Part shown: positions 23,362 to 33,640 of the stretch, piece after piece
Layout: each line of letters opens with the position of its first letter
How positions within the stretch are numbered: position 1 is the stretch's first letter
DNA from: Costus lasius
Taxonomy: Eukaryota > Streptophyta > Magnoliopsida > Zingiberales > Costaceae
Reading direction: 5' to 3'
Assembly: GCA_027563935.2 (NCBI GenBank)
Contig: CM050454.1
Span: forward strand, 21,139,501-21,203,500
DNA: 64,000 bases
The notes under the pieces: generated by a model
Told to the model about the DNA's origin: nothing
The model's input: the letters and a program-made list of their open reading frames with translations, nothing else
Database searches by the model: none
Made by a program: the position numbers and the translations under genes

Positions 23362-24775
23362 CTACTCCTCATCATCAGGTCGTCTCGCCTCTGTGTCCCT
23401 CGCAGCTTGATCACTATAGCAATCATAATACCTCTGGTCTACATATCCGAATCGATTGTAGAGGAAGTTTCCCATGTCTTCCATGTGGTCGCACAATTTC
23501 TCCACATCCTGGTGGAGGTGCCCAATAGACTCGGTCACCCTCCCCAAGGAGTCAATCACTCTATCTATGCGGTGCTCTTGATTTACATTTGTGCTAATAG
23601 TGCCTGAAATCCTGGATCATGGTGGCTAGCAAACCCTCCTCTAGGTGTGTGTGAAGAATCACCAGCAGGGTGTGAAGAATCATGCTGGGGTGACTCCATG
23701 CCAAAGGGGTCGCCTCTTCCACCCCATGTGGGTGGTGGTGGAACAGTGCTAAGTGGTGGTGTGAAAGCTACTTCGGTGGCACTTGGAGATAACTTCCAAT
23801 TTGTTCTATCCCTGACTGTTGTCTTTTCAAGATGGGTAAAGGTAGAGTAGGGACATTTGGTCCAAGGACCAAACAAAAGATATCCCCCTCTCTCACAATC
23901 ATTTTCATGGCTATGCAAGACTCAATATCAAGCCTTACATTCCCTTTTGCCAATTCTACTCCATAGAGCTCAACTCCTAAATACTGGGCTATAGGAGTTA
24001 TCAATCCTCCTATCACAACAGCTCCCCTTTTTGCCCTAGCAACTTTGTCCATATGTTTCACCATGAAGAAAGCAACATCCACAGCAAAACCATTAAGCAT
24101 CCCCCAAAGACAATAAAGCTCATGTTGATGGACCATACCATCACTATCTCTTCTACCAAACACGGTGTGTGCATGGACCATACCATCACTATCTCTTCTA
24201 CCAAACACGGTGTGTGCTAGCACTCTATTTGCATACTTGATACATGGGTTCATGATCTTTGAAGCTCTAGCAGAAACATAATAAAAGTGACTTTCATCAG
24301 TGATTTGGTTCCAGAAAATTCCCTCCATAAATCCTAGGGGCATCTGAGTGTATCCCCCTGTGCTCAACTCAAAAATATCTCTAATCTTCTACAGTGCCAG
24401 TTTCCTTTCTTCATTGGCCAGTCTAAATATGATCTCCCCTTCAGCAGGGCCATTTGAGTATTCTTTCAGGTCAATGATCAAACTACTCAGAAATTCCAAA
24501 ACCAATGGTAAATATGTGGGTGGATGCATCTGAAAAAATTTCTTGGCTTTTATCCTATCAAACATCCACAACACATCCTCATACAGTCCTAAGGATTCCA
24601 AAGTCCGTTGGTCAGCATAATTTGTGTTGATCACCTTTCTTTCCAAAATCTGATTATATCTATTCTCCTGCATCTCATTTCTAAAAATTATCCCATGTGG
24701 ATTTTCAGGTTGAGATGGTTCAGCTGGGGCCTTCCCCTTCCTCCTTGGAAAAATGGCCTTTGTTCTTGGTGCCAT
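23362..24775 (-). pseudogene. Element C second ORF, Athila ORF-1 / plant transposon protein-like
   Basis: The frame starts MAPRTKAIFPRRKGKAPAEP at 24775 and runs to 23768 with one TAG near 24389, then shifts frame twice to end at 23362. Blocks: TLESLGLYEDVLWMF, TYLPLVLEFLSSL, FRLANEERKLAL, NPCIKYANRVLAHTVFGRRDSDGMV, ELYCLWGMLNGFAVDVAFFM, GAVVIGGLITPIAQYLGVEL, then a Pro/His-rich stretch and a C-terminal coiled coil GRVTESIGHLHQDVEKLCDH. It contains an in-frame 45-bp tandem duplication (24128-24217). Family resemblance to Athila ORF-1 proteins is from memory and their role is unknown. It is far better preserved than its AT1 counterpart. Confidence 0.75.
24128..24217. repeat. 45-bp perfect tandem duplication inside the element C second ORF
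   Basis: Units 24128-24172 and 24173-24217 are identical. The duplication is a multiple of three and repeats AHTVFGRRDSDGMVH in the predicted protein without breaking the frame. The corresponding AT1 segment has one copy. Confidence 0.95.
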
Positions 24776-25974
24776 TTCAAGCTATCAAGTTGCAAACTTC
24801 ATGTTTAATGCAAATATAGCAATATAGTGACATGATTTTTCATTCTAAGCTAGGTTCACAGATAATATTAGTTTAATCATAGCTGTCACTCTTGAAAATT
24901 CGTTTTCAAATCAAAATAGAGGAAAACTGGGTGGAAAATAGAGTGGAAAACATGCATATAAGCTCAATCTCGCTCAATACACTCTCCAAATTAGTTTAAA
25001 AACTCCAGAGTTAAACTAGAAATTGTACCTATCCTTTAAGAAGTATTTACGAACAAAAATCTCTTCAAACGGTTAAGAAACGAAGAAGAACAAGTGAATG
25101 GGGCGAAACTTGCATGTAAACTCGCTAAAACGGTAAAATCGGACAAAAGAGTACCCAATCGACGGTCAGAACTGGACGGGAAGAGTCGCCGGCATCCACT
25201 GATGGTCGGAGAAGGTCGGAGACGTGAGAACGACGCGAGAACGAGAGAGAACGAGTGGAAAAACCCTAAAAATGGCCCGTGAAAACCCTAAAATGGCACA
25301 GGACTCACGTGCCAGAATTCAAAATACGGCCGTGTAATGTTTTACGGCCATGCCATAAAATCACAGAAGCTCTCGGGTCAAAATTGGTTAAAAAATACGG
25401 TTCCGCGAAACAGTTTACGGTACCGCCGTAAAATCTCGGCAATCATCTATTCAAAAATGACTCAAAATTACGATACCGTGAAACAGTTTACGGTACCATT
25501 GTAAAAATCAGTCAGCAATTTTTTTTAAAATTAAAAAAAATACGCCCGTAAAATAAATTACGGTACTACCGTAAAATCGGGGTAAGTTCAGAAATCTCGT
25601 CAGAAAAATCTCACAAAAATATGGCCCGTGAAATAATTGACGGTGGTGCCATAAAAACGAGGAAGCTCTCGGCTTGATTTTGGCCACAAAATACGGTACC
25701 GTGTAAATTTTTACGGTGGTGCCGTAATTTCGTCACAACTCTCTAGTCGAAAGTGGACTGGAAATACGGTACCATAATGTACTTTACGGCAGTGCCATAT
25801 TTTGCACCAAATCTCGTTTTGACCTACAAAAATAAAAGAAAAAATTAGTCCTAAGTAGAAATTAAAACAAAAGAAAATAAATAGAGGTTAGAAAGCTTGG
25901 GTTGCCTCCTAAGAAGCGCTAATTTAAAGGTCATTAGCTTGACCCTTTTGCACTCGGATTTGATCGTGAATTCT
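24776..25974 (-). other. Element C inter-ORF spacer with palindrome array
   Basis: Sits between the gag-protease stop and the second ORF, where pol would be expected; no RT or integrase motif is seen. 25317-25805 repeats palindromic units such as TTTACGG/CCGTAAA at 25415-25421 and 25427-25433, close in style to the array in the LTR of the same element. Downstream on the minus strand (about 25090-25270) is a GC-rich leader-like segment, then an AT-rich stretch to the ORF start. Confidence 0.65.
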
Positions 25975-28490
25975 TCAATTGCCCTTCTGATCTTTCTTTA
26001 GGTTGGCATCACATTGAGCCACATAAGGCTCAGCCTTGAAACAATCCCCAATTTTGCTCCACATCTTCTTTCCTTTGTCAAACCACTTAGATCTCCTTCT
26101 TCTCCTCCTCCTTCTAGAAATTTTGTTTTTCTTTCCCTGTAATAGTTTATCAACATCCTCAGAAGAATTGTTAGTTTCAACATTTGAGGATCCATCAAAT
26201 AAATTTTGAACATCAAAAACAACATCATCAATTATATCAATACTACAACATGATCCAGAGTATGAAAGTTTATTCATAGAATCATTAAGATCAAACTCAA
26301 CAATGTTTTCACAAATTTTAAAAGTAATTTTTCCTGCTTTAACATCAATATGTGCTCCTACAGTGGCTAAGAGTGGTCTACCAAGAATTATAGGATTTCT
26401 ATGATTTTCTTCCATGTCTAAAACTACAAAATCTGCAGGTAAGAAAAATTCACCGATTTTTATTGGAACATTCTCCAATATACCTACAGGATACTTTACC
26501 GATGAATCCGCGAGTTGTAAAGATATAGATGTAGGCTTAAGCTCTCCAATGTGTAGTTTCCTATAAATAGATAGAGGCATTAGGCTCACGCTTGCACCCA
26601 AATCACATAAGGCTCGGTCAAAAGCCATAGTGCCAATGGAACAAGGTATATAAAAACTACCTGGATCCTTCAGTTTTGGTGGTAATTTATTTTGTATGAT
26701 GGCACTACAATCTTCAGTCAAAGTTATAGTGCCAAGTACCATAATCATCTAATTTCCTCTTACTAGGCAATATTTCTTTCAAAAACTTTGCATAAGAAGA
26801 CATTTGAGAAATAGCTTTAGTAAATGGAATATTAATATAAAGCTTCTTCAAAACTTCAAGAAATTTGCCAAATTATTTGTCTAGTTTATTTTGAACTAAC
26901 CTTTGTGGAAAAGGTATTGGTGGTCTATAGGGTGGAGGTAAATTAGACTTAGAATCATTTTCTTTACATGGCACATCCCCTTTTGGTTCATCACCCTTTT
27001 GAGGTGTTAAACTAGGTAAGGTTTGTTCATGTTTAGAAGACTCCTCTAATTCTAACTTATCATCATGATTATCATAAGACTCTTTCTCATTAAGTTCAAC
27101 TTTCCCTTTAGGTTCTTCTAGTTGTTTCCCACTTCTAGTTATAATAGCATTACAGTGCTCCCTAGGGTTTAGTTCAGGTTTAGCAGACAATTTCCCAGGG
27201 GGGGCTGTAAGAACTACTAGCTTGTTGTGCAATTTGATTTTCAAGAATTTTGTTGTGGGCAATCAAGGATCCTACTTGTGAAGCTAATTGACTAACCATT
27301 TCCTTAAGGTCTTCAATCTCCTTATTTTTGTTTAGCATGAATTGATTTTGATTAGCCATCATTTTCTCAAGCATAGACTCAATGTTAGAATTCTGGTTTT
27401 GATTTTGATTAAAATTCTGATTTGGTTTTTGGTATCCTTTATTCTCAGTGTTTCCCCCCACATTATTATTGTTTTTCCATGAAAGGTTGGGGTGATTTCT
27501 CCATCTAGGGTTATATGTACTAGAATAGGGATCATTATTTCTACCTTCATTATAGTTCCCTATAGCATTAACATGTTCACTACCCTGATCTACAATAACT
27601 CTATAATTTTCAGCATCATGACCATTGTTACCACATACATCACAAGTGATAGAAGAAATAGAAGCAGTTTGCATTTTGCAAGAATCAAACCTACTACATA
27701 AAGAATCTACCTTCTCTGCCAAGGTACGCCATTCATCATTTTCGTTCATACCTTGAGAAGGTTTGTAGAATACTCCTCTCTCAAAAGTCCATTGATTATG
27801 ATTTAGAGCCATCTCCTCCAGCAATTTGAAAGCAGCTTCAATCGTTTTGCTCATAAGAGCTCCACCTGCAGCAGCACCAACAGTTAGTCTGGTATTGTAT
27901 AGCAATCCATTATAAAAAGTATGCAATAGAACCCAATCTTCTAGGCCATGGTGAGGACACTTCCGTTGTAAATCATTAAAGCGCTCCCATGCCTCACTGA
28001 AGGACTCTCCATCCTTTTGTTGAAAGCTTGTAATTTGATTTCTCAGTTGAATCGTCTTGCTTGGTGGGAAGTATTTCATCAGAAAAGAATTTGATAGTTG
28101 ATCCCAAGTTATGAAGGTCCCGGTTAGTTGCGATTGTAGCAATGATCTTGCTCGGTCCCTAAGAGAAAAAGGAAATAATCTCAATTTCAGTGCATCATTA
28201 GAAACTCCATTAATTTTTATAGTATCACAAACTTCTAAAAATAATGCAAGATGTTGGTTTGGATCTTCCAGAGGAGATCCTCCAAACTAATTCTGTTGCA
28301 TCATAGAAAGAAAAGTAGGCTTAATTTCAAAGTTGTTGGCCTCTATTGCTGGTCTAGCAATGCTCGAGTGAATTTCTTGCGGATTAGGGGCTACATAGTC
28401 CCTAAGTGTTCTCTGATTATTCTCCATGACTACAACTTCCTCCTGTTGTGTCTCTTGTAAATCCTCTTCAAGTCTCAACTTCCAGTGCAC
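25975..28490 (-). pseudogene. Element C gag-protease polyprotein, broken
   Basis: Pieces in order from 28490: N-terminal segment ending in a stop near 28288; capsid (28184-27180) with LRLFPFSLRDRARSLLQSQ, YFPPSKTIQLRNQITSF, CPHHGLEDWVLLHTFYNGL and MALNHNQWTFE; a knuckle CDVCGNNGHDAENY whose last Cys is Tyr; an Asn/Gln-rich linker; after a frameshift near 27200, a Pro/Lys/Glu-rich linker with REHCNAIITRSGK ending in a TAA at 26873; then the aspartic protease (26748-25975) with FDRALCDLGASVSLMPLS and NPIILGRPLLATVGAHID. The protease active site looks intact. The C-terminus carries eight Arg in a row before SKWFDKGKKMW, and no RT follows. Confidence 0.82.
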
Positions 28491-28699
28491 TCTAAGTGTT
28501 TTGTTAATTTCAGGACCAACGGAACAAGAGGTCCTGACCTAAGACTCCTGCGCATACAAAGTAAATAGATCAAGTGATTTCAAGAAAAACAGAAAATAAA
28601 CAAAAAATAAAAACCTAATTACAGTAAACAGAAATAAAATAGTAAATAAAACCTAGTCTAGCAATACTCTCAATATCTTTAATATTGGCAAAACTAAGA

Positions 28700-28717
28700 T
28701 CCCCGGCAATGGCACCA
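28700..28717 (-). other. Element C primer-binding site, tRNA-Asp type
   Basis: The minus strand reads TGGTGCCATTGCCGGGGA, differing at two positions from the perfect site of AT1; both changes can be C-to-T at CG. It lies 6 bp from the 5' LTR. Confidence 0.85.
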
Positions 28718-28723
28718 AAAATT

Positions 28724-30795
28724 TGTTGTATCCCAACAAGTAGGTAAACAAAACTTATTTATGAAGTCACAACCAAAACTGATCGTATGGCGCACAAGGA
28801 CTTGTCACCCCCTGATACAGCTCCAAAAACTTGTTGAGTTACCACCCTTGTTGTTATCTTCGCAAGTGCATGAATACTCGAAGTAATAAAGAAAGATATC
28901 AAACCCACAGAGACCTATGTTGTCAAGTACCAAATAATTGATTTCTTCCTATCTAGGCAATCGAATAAAAGCAGAGTAAAGATCGAAAACACACAGGAAA
29001 ATACTATCAGGGAGAAGCTGGGACTAGGGTTTCGTTCACTTTAATTTTCATGATTAGATAAATAAGGATATTCATCAATTAAATTCTATTATGATAAAAG
29101 CATAATTTACTTTGTAAAGAGATTAACTCACTATCGTGTAGATAACCATGCAGAGACCAATCTTCGCTTTCGCGCAAGATTTATCCCAAGCTAATGATAA
29201 GTAAATCATCAAATAAAGAACTTGAGGATCACTTTCGTGCATCCGAGTTCTAAGTTGATCGCCTCGACTGGAAACTCAAGGATCACTTTCGTGCATCCGA
29301 GTCTCAACACAAGTTCTACCTATGGTTCTCCAACGTTCCGATCCTCACTTTCATGCAAGATCTCGACGTTTGACACAATAACTCAATCCTAAGTTTATAA
29401 TTATCATCATGGCAATTTAAACTACTAAAATAAAGAAATAAGAACTTAACCTAATTTCTTACGGTGAGTTCCTATTAATCAAGTTTAGGGTTCCAAGTTC
29501 TCAAGCAAATCACCTTTCGGTCCTTATTGCGAAAACTCTAAATCATGATGACAAAAAGTAAACTAAGGAGAATCTTAGAGCAATAATCGCATAGGTAAAA
29601 TTATCAAAATAGAATAATCATGATGAAAGTAAAAAGTATCTAGTCATTAAGAAAATCAAAGGGAATTACTCCCCCATGTCCCAAAGAGTGTTTAAGCTAG
29701 CATGGTGAAGAAAATACAATATTCCATTATTTAAGAAGATCAAAAATCAAAGGAAAAGTGGTTTTAGGAAAATACACCACGACTGTGAAATTAAACACAG
29801 CCGTAATTTGCAAAGGGGTTGATGTGAACAGTGTCGGCGCCTCCTTTTTCCTCGATTTCTCCTCCAATTGATCTCCTTTCGTTCTCAAACTTCTGGTACG
29901 TTGTCTCCTCCTCTATGCGAAGCTTCAGTAAGAATTTTATGGCCGGAGATGCTCTAGATTTGTCACGGCGGTGGAACCCTAGGCGGCGGTGTGTTACTCA
30001 ATTTCTCCCTATACAGTTGATGAAAATTGGGGCTTTTGGTGTCTTCGTGATCCTCTCATCGAAAGCTCTCCTTCTTCTTCTTATGGCATCAAGTTTAAAG
30101 GTCTAGATCATCCGCAATCTTCTCCGCAAAAATCGGGCTTCAAAATTGACTATGGAGTCGCATTCAAAAGCAAAAATACGGCAGTGTAATATTTCACGAT
30201 AGTACTGTAAAATCGGTCGTGTTTTCTGATTTGATGTTTTCTGGACAATACGACACTGTAAAATGGTTCACGGTACTGCCGTAAAATTGGCTAAACTCTC
30301 TGGTCAAATTCGTCTGGAAAATACGGCCCGTGTCAAAGTTTACGGTAGTGCCGTAATTTCAGCAATTTTCTTTGTTCTGAATGCGCTTTAGAATACGGCA
30401 GTGTTAAGTTTTACGGCAGTGCCGTATTTTTCATTCAACCTTATGGTCGGAAATTCCACCAATTAACGGCAGTGCTATGATATTACGGTAGCGTACGGAA
30501 ATACGGTACCGTAATATAAAATACGGCACTACCATATTTTGGTGTTTTGCTCTGATTTGCGTAAAATTTGTCCAGTGATCTCCTCTTGATGATGGTAACT
30601 TTTCCATGTCTTTGATTTTGCTCGAAAACGCCTCAAAATAGTGCCTTTTTACCTGAAAATCATGAAAAACCAAAATAGAAGTAGATTTTGCAATATTTGA
30701 TAAATTTAGCATAAAAATAAACAAAAGATCTTCAATTTAGCATGAAAAGGTATATAAAATGATAGAAAAATATACTATATATTTTGGTGTCATCA
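28724..30795 (-). repeat. Element C 5' LTR
   Basis: Partner of 20115-22181, ends TGTTGTAT and GTGTCATCA. Palindrome array at about 29775-30540; GGATCACTTTCGTGCATCC copies at 29226 and 29280. Confidence 0.92.
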
Positions 30796-30800
30796 GTGAC

Positions 30801-31823
30801 CCTCGCAATTAGTCCTGTAGGTGATACTTCAGCTCCTTTCGGTTCCACGCAATCACAAACTTCAGCAGCTTTCAACTCCACCAAGAAATAAAGTAGGCTA
30901 GGCAAGTGGGAATTCGGCAGGAAGATGAAGATGAAGGGCCTTTCGGCTCACCTTCAGGGGATCAGGATGGAGGGGCCAACGGCTCACCCTCAAGGAACAC
31001 AAGGGGCCAAAGGCTCTCCCTCAACAAGCAGCATCCGCTAACTCAATTTGGAAATTTTCTCAAAAAATGGCATCTACCCGTGCAGTGTAGAATTACATGG
31101 CTTTAAACCAAAACTCCCAATGTTTACATTTCAGATGACCTTTGGTATTCTACTTGGTTCAGAATTTGGATTTCCTCCTTAAGCTTGATTGGTGGCTGTG
31201 AATGGTGATAATGGCTGAGCTATAGATGCGCATGCTGGATTTCTTGTAATGGCAGGTTTTGACGTGGCATAATGTTGCTGCTTTGAAAATGTAACTTGAT
31301 TTGGGCTTGATAGTTGCTAGCCGATAGTATGATGTTGGTGTTGACTCTTTGCTTGGTGATTGCACGGTGATGTTGACTCCTTAGATGAAATGTGTTGTCT
31401 CCTTGCTTGATGATGTTTACTCCTTAGCTGAAATGTGTTGTCTCCTTGCTTGATGATGTCATCTTCTTAGGGAGCTTGGTGCCATGTAAGTGCTATTACA
31501 TGTGCTAACATCCTAGGCTAAACATCCTACTACAATCACTACAAATAAAACAAGAGCTGAAAATAAATCCTAGGCTACATCCTAACTATAGCATCAAATG
31601 TTTAAGTTACAAAAGTTGTCCACCAACTAGTCTCATAACCATCAAGACTAGTTTGGACCGAAATAGACAAAGTTTAACAAGTTCCAAAACTTAAGGTTAA
31701 AACAGAAATGTAACAAGTTTGCTATATGACAAGTTCACAAGATAAAGTCTTCAAGTGGTCATCCCATAGCGGACCGGGGACTTCTTGATTCTTTTAGATC
31801 TCCTTGGCAATGTCCCTACATCA
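30801..31823 (-). repeat. Element B 3' LTR, inner part
   Basis: Continues 19904-20114 after the insertion of element C and ends CCCTACATCA. With the outer part it makes about 1.23 kb, matching the 1.26 kb of own sequence in the 5' LTR (39380-40240 plus 42100-42496). Confidence 0.88.
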
Positions 31824-31879
31824 GCTTTCCTGGGGGCTACAGAATTCTCCTCCGGAGAATTAATCTTGAAGTCCTCTAG

Positions 31880-33640
31880 CTCCTCCGATAAGAGTTGATG
31901 CGCCTCCTCTTCGGGTACCCAATGCTCGGTGTGATCAGTCCATTTGATAAGGTAATAATGCTAGACTCCACTGTTAGTGAGACGTTGCTGTTCCTCCAGA
32001 ATTTTGCATGCCTGTGGCGGTATAGGTGGTGCAATGATGGGTACGGGTTCCTTGTACAATGTGAGGTCCTCCACATTCACCGTGGGGTGAATCCCAAGGG
32101 CTGGTGGAAGGTCCAGCGTGTATGCATTATCATTAATCTTCTTCATGACTTGGAAGGGTCCCATCCCTCTTGGTTGCAGCTTGTGATTGGCTCTTTGTTG
32201 CCTTTCTTTCATAGTAGTAGCTTGATATTTAAGAGTGTGTTTTGCAATGCTGTCCTTGACTTCATTGTGAATCTTGACTATATGTTGCGCAAAGGAGAGG
32301 GCAGATTGTTTGGTCTTAAAGGGTGATGGCAAAGGTGCAAGATCTATAGGCTTACGGGGCTGATATCCCAGATTGATTTGGAAAGGGCTGGCACCTATAG
32401 TTCTATTAACAACACTATTGAATGCGAATTCAACTGTGGGTAGTAACTTATCCCAGGTACCCGGATGTTCCCCAACAAGACAACGAAGAATGTTTCCCAA
32501 GGACTTATTTATCACTTCAGTTTGCCCATCAGATTGTGGATGATATGTAGTGGAAAAGTTCAGCTTTGTTCCTAAAAGCTTCCATAAAGTCACCCAAAAG
32601 TGTCCCACAAACTTAGTGTCACGGTTTGAAACAATAGTGGTAAACCATGCAAACGGACCACCTCTCTAAAAAGCAGTCTAGCAACATGGGAGGCGTCCGT
32701 GGTCTTACTACAAGGTATGAAATGTGCCATTTTTGAGAACTGGTTCACCACCACAAAAATGGAATCATGATGAGCACTAGTTTTGGGTAGACCAAGCACA
32801 AAATCCATGCTTAAGTGTTGCCAAGGGCCTTCAGGTACAGGTAGGGGCATGTAAGGTCCGGTATTGTACTTGTGAGTCTTAGCAATTTGGCAAACTTGAC
32901 AATGACCCACAATCTTGGATACATCTTTGTAAATAGAAGGCCAATAGAATCTTTCATCCACTAATGCTTGAATTTTGTCCCTCCCATGGTGACCTACGGT
33001 TCCTCTTCCATGTAACTCCCAAACTAGGAAATCCCTTAGGGATGTGCGAGGAATACACAATCTGCCATCCTTGAATAAGAACTCATCATGAATAGAATAA
33101 GTAGTAGATGGTAATGGGAGATCCTTAGCATTATGAAAGATATCTTTGAAATCTGGGTAGCAAACATACTCATCCTTGATTCGGTCAAAACCAACAACCG
33201 AAATCTGCAAAGTGTTCAAGATCATAACCTTTCGGCTCAATGCATCAGCCACTTTATTTTGGACCCCAGCATTATGTTTTAGGACAAAGGTATACTGCTG
33301 TAAGAATTCTATCCACCTGGCATGTCCAGGGTTCAACTTGACTTGGCTATTAAGGTAAATCAAAGCTTGGTGATAACTATTAAGGATGAATTCTTTGTGT
33401 ATCAAATAGTGTCTCCAATGTTTCAATGCTTGAACCACCACATAGAACTCTTTATCATAGGTGGAATACTTTTGCCTAGTGTCATTCAATTTCTCACTGA
33501 AAAAAGCAATAGGATGTCAATCTTGACTAAGGGTTCCACCTATCCCGACCCCGGAAGCATCACAATCAACAACTAAAAGCTTACCAAAATTAGGTAGCCT
33601 CAATATGGGGGTAGTAGTAATTCTCCTTTTCAATTCTTGG
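31880..33640 (-). pseudogene. Element B RNase H, integrase and chromodomain-like tail
   Basis: RNase H tail: [23 protein letters not shown], with FILNSYHQAL where the family has SDHQAL, so a catalytic Asp is lost, then VADALSRK. Integrase zinc finger: GTVGHHGRDKIQALVDERFYWP with CQVCQIAKTHKY. DDE core: HLSMDFVLGLP, a frameshift near 32600 across the second Asp, then YHPQSDGQTEVINKSLGNILR with the Glu. The C-terminal module has MGPFQVMKKINDNAYTLDLPP. After a stop near 31960 the reading continues HYYLIKWTDHTEHWVPEEE, which resembles a chromodomain, the histone-mark reader that targets chromoviruses. Family role: cDNA integration. This copy is inactive. Confidence 0.85.

Larger units (their letters stand above)
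20115..30795 (-). mobile_element. Element C: complete Athila-like element without pol (10.7 kb)
   Basis: Target duplication GTGAC at 20110-20114 and 30796-30800, inside the 3' LTR of B. LTRs are 20115-22181 (2067 bp) and 28724-30795 (2072 bp), from TGTTGTAT to GTGTCATCA. The primer site is a tRNA-Asp type with two changes (28700-28717). Minus-strand order: gag-protease (28490-25975), spacer with palindromes (25974-24776), Athila-type second ORF (24775-23362), 3' region with hairpins. No RT or integrase is found. The plan is the same as AT1 although the LTRs and proteins have clearly diverged. It is the deepest and therefore youngest full element of the Harbinger-A-B-C series. Confidence 0.92.
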
